From positions 1 through 5,242 of the forward strand of contig DEUU01000225.1 of NCBI GenBank assembly GCA_002362735.1: 5,242 nt of DNA, given 5' to 3'. This stretch comes from Dehalococcoidia bacterium UBA3254 (GTDB lineage Bacteria > Chloroflexota > Dehalococcoidia > Dehalococcoidales > UBA3254). Shown here one piece after another: positions 5,136-5,242 of the stretch. The position numbers and the translations under genes were made by a program. Within the stretch, counting starts at the first letter, position 1. Each line of letters begins with the position of its first letter. A model generated the notes under the pieces. It did not search any database. It saw only the letters and a program-made list of their open reading frames with translations, and was not told where the DNA came from.

Positions 5136-5242
5136 TTACCGAATGTTAATGTACAGAAACTGGCTCTGGTGAACGATGGTTCGTTGGTCGAAACCTACTT
5201 GTTCGTTTACTGACCTGCCCCCCATAGCGGTACCAGTTCTTA
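5136..5242. other. Right-edge sequence with no recognisable gene
   Basis: These 107 bases follow the small membrane protein gene. No reading frame with a ribosome binding site is visible. A weak hairpin, GGTTCG (5178-5183) with CGAAACC (5189-5195), contains one bulge and is not followed by a T-run, so I do not call it a terminator. Confidence 0.5.

Noticed and set aside
5171..5200. tRNA-like T-arm (GGTTCG...CGAAACC)
   Set aside because: The bases do not match the GTTCRA T-loop pattern in the right frame, and no acceptor, D or anticodon arms can be built around it.

Overview
The window looks bacterial, A+T-rich, and most probably from an anaerobe. The bacterial evidence is: Shine-Dalgarno sites, a lipobox signal peptide, a near-consensus sigma70-type promoter, and a selenocysteine insertion element inside a reading frame (archaea place theirs in untranslated regions). 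I cannot assign a species. The style of the PAS kinase, response regulator and methyltransferase would fit Dehalococcoidia-like Chloroflexota, but that is only an impression.

The most important feature is at the left edge, on the minus strand (1-639). It is a lipoprotein-type peptide-methionine (S)-S-oxide reductase, MsrA. The family's catalytic cysteine (GCFWG motif) is replaced by an in-frame TGA at 451-453. Both sides of the TGA translate as continuous MsrA sequence in one frame. A stem-loop lies 19 bases after the TGA, with a 6-bp perfect stem, a 5-base loop and G at loop position 2, as expected of a bacterial SECIS. I read this as a selenoprotein MsrA that ordinary gene calling would cut into a 62-residue fragment and an orphan remainder. 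It runs off the window before its C-terminus.

Positions 640-1183 hold no intact gene but are structured: a 24-base imperfect inverted repeat pair (841-864 and 974-997), a terminator-like hairpin (900-918), a 14-bp hairpin just after the upstream operon (1098-1164), and a short stretch resembling a response-regulator tail (1011-1088).

A minus-strand operon occupies 4724-1184: a class I SAM-dependent methyltransferase, a soluble multi-PAS histidine kinase and a single-domain Rcp1-type response regulator. The first two genes overlap by 20 bases and the last two are 9 bases apart, so translation is probably coupled. The kinase begins at a TTG inside the methyltransferase gene and opens with only the second half of a PAS domain, which suggests a 5' truncation. 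The kinase should phosphorylate the regulator. The regulator has no DNA-binding domain, so the output is probably protein-protein, and the sensed signal is unknown.

At the right, a divergent plus-strand gene (4980-5135) encodes a 51-residue single-span membrane protein. It has a strong promoter (TTGACA, 17-base spacer, TATCAT), a dyad within the spacer that could be an operator, and a very strong ribosome binding site. The last 107 bases contain nothing I can name.
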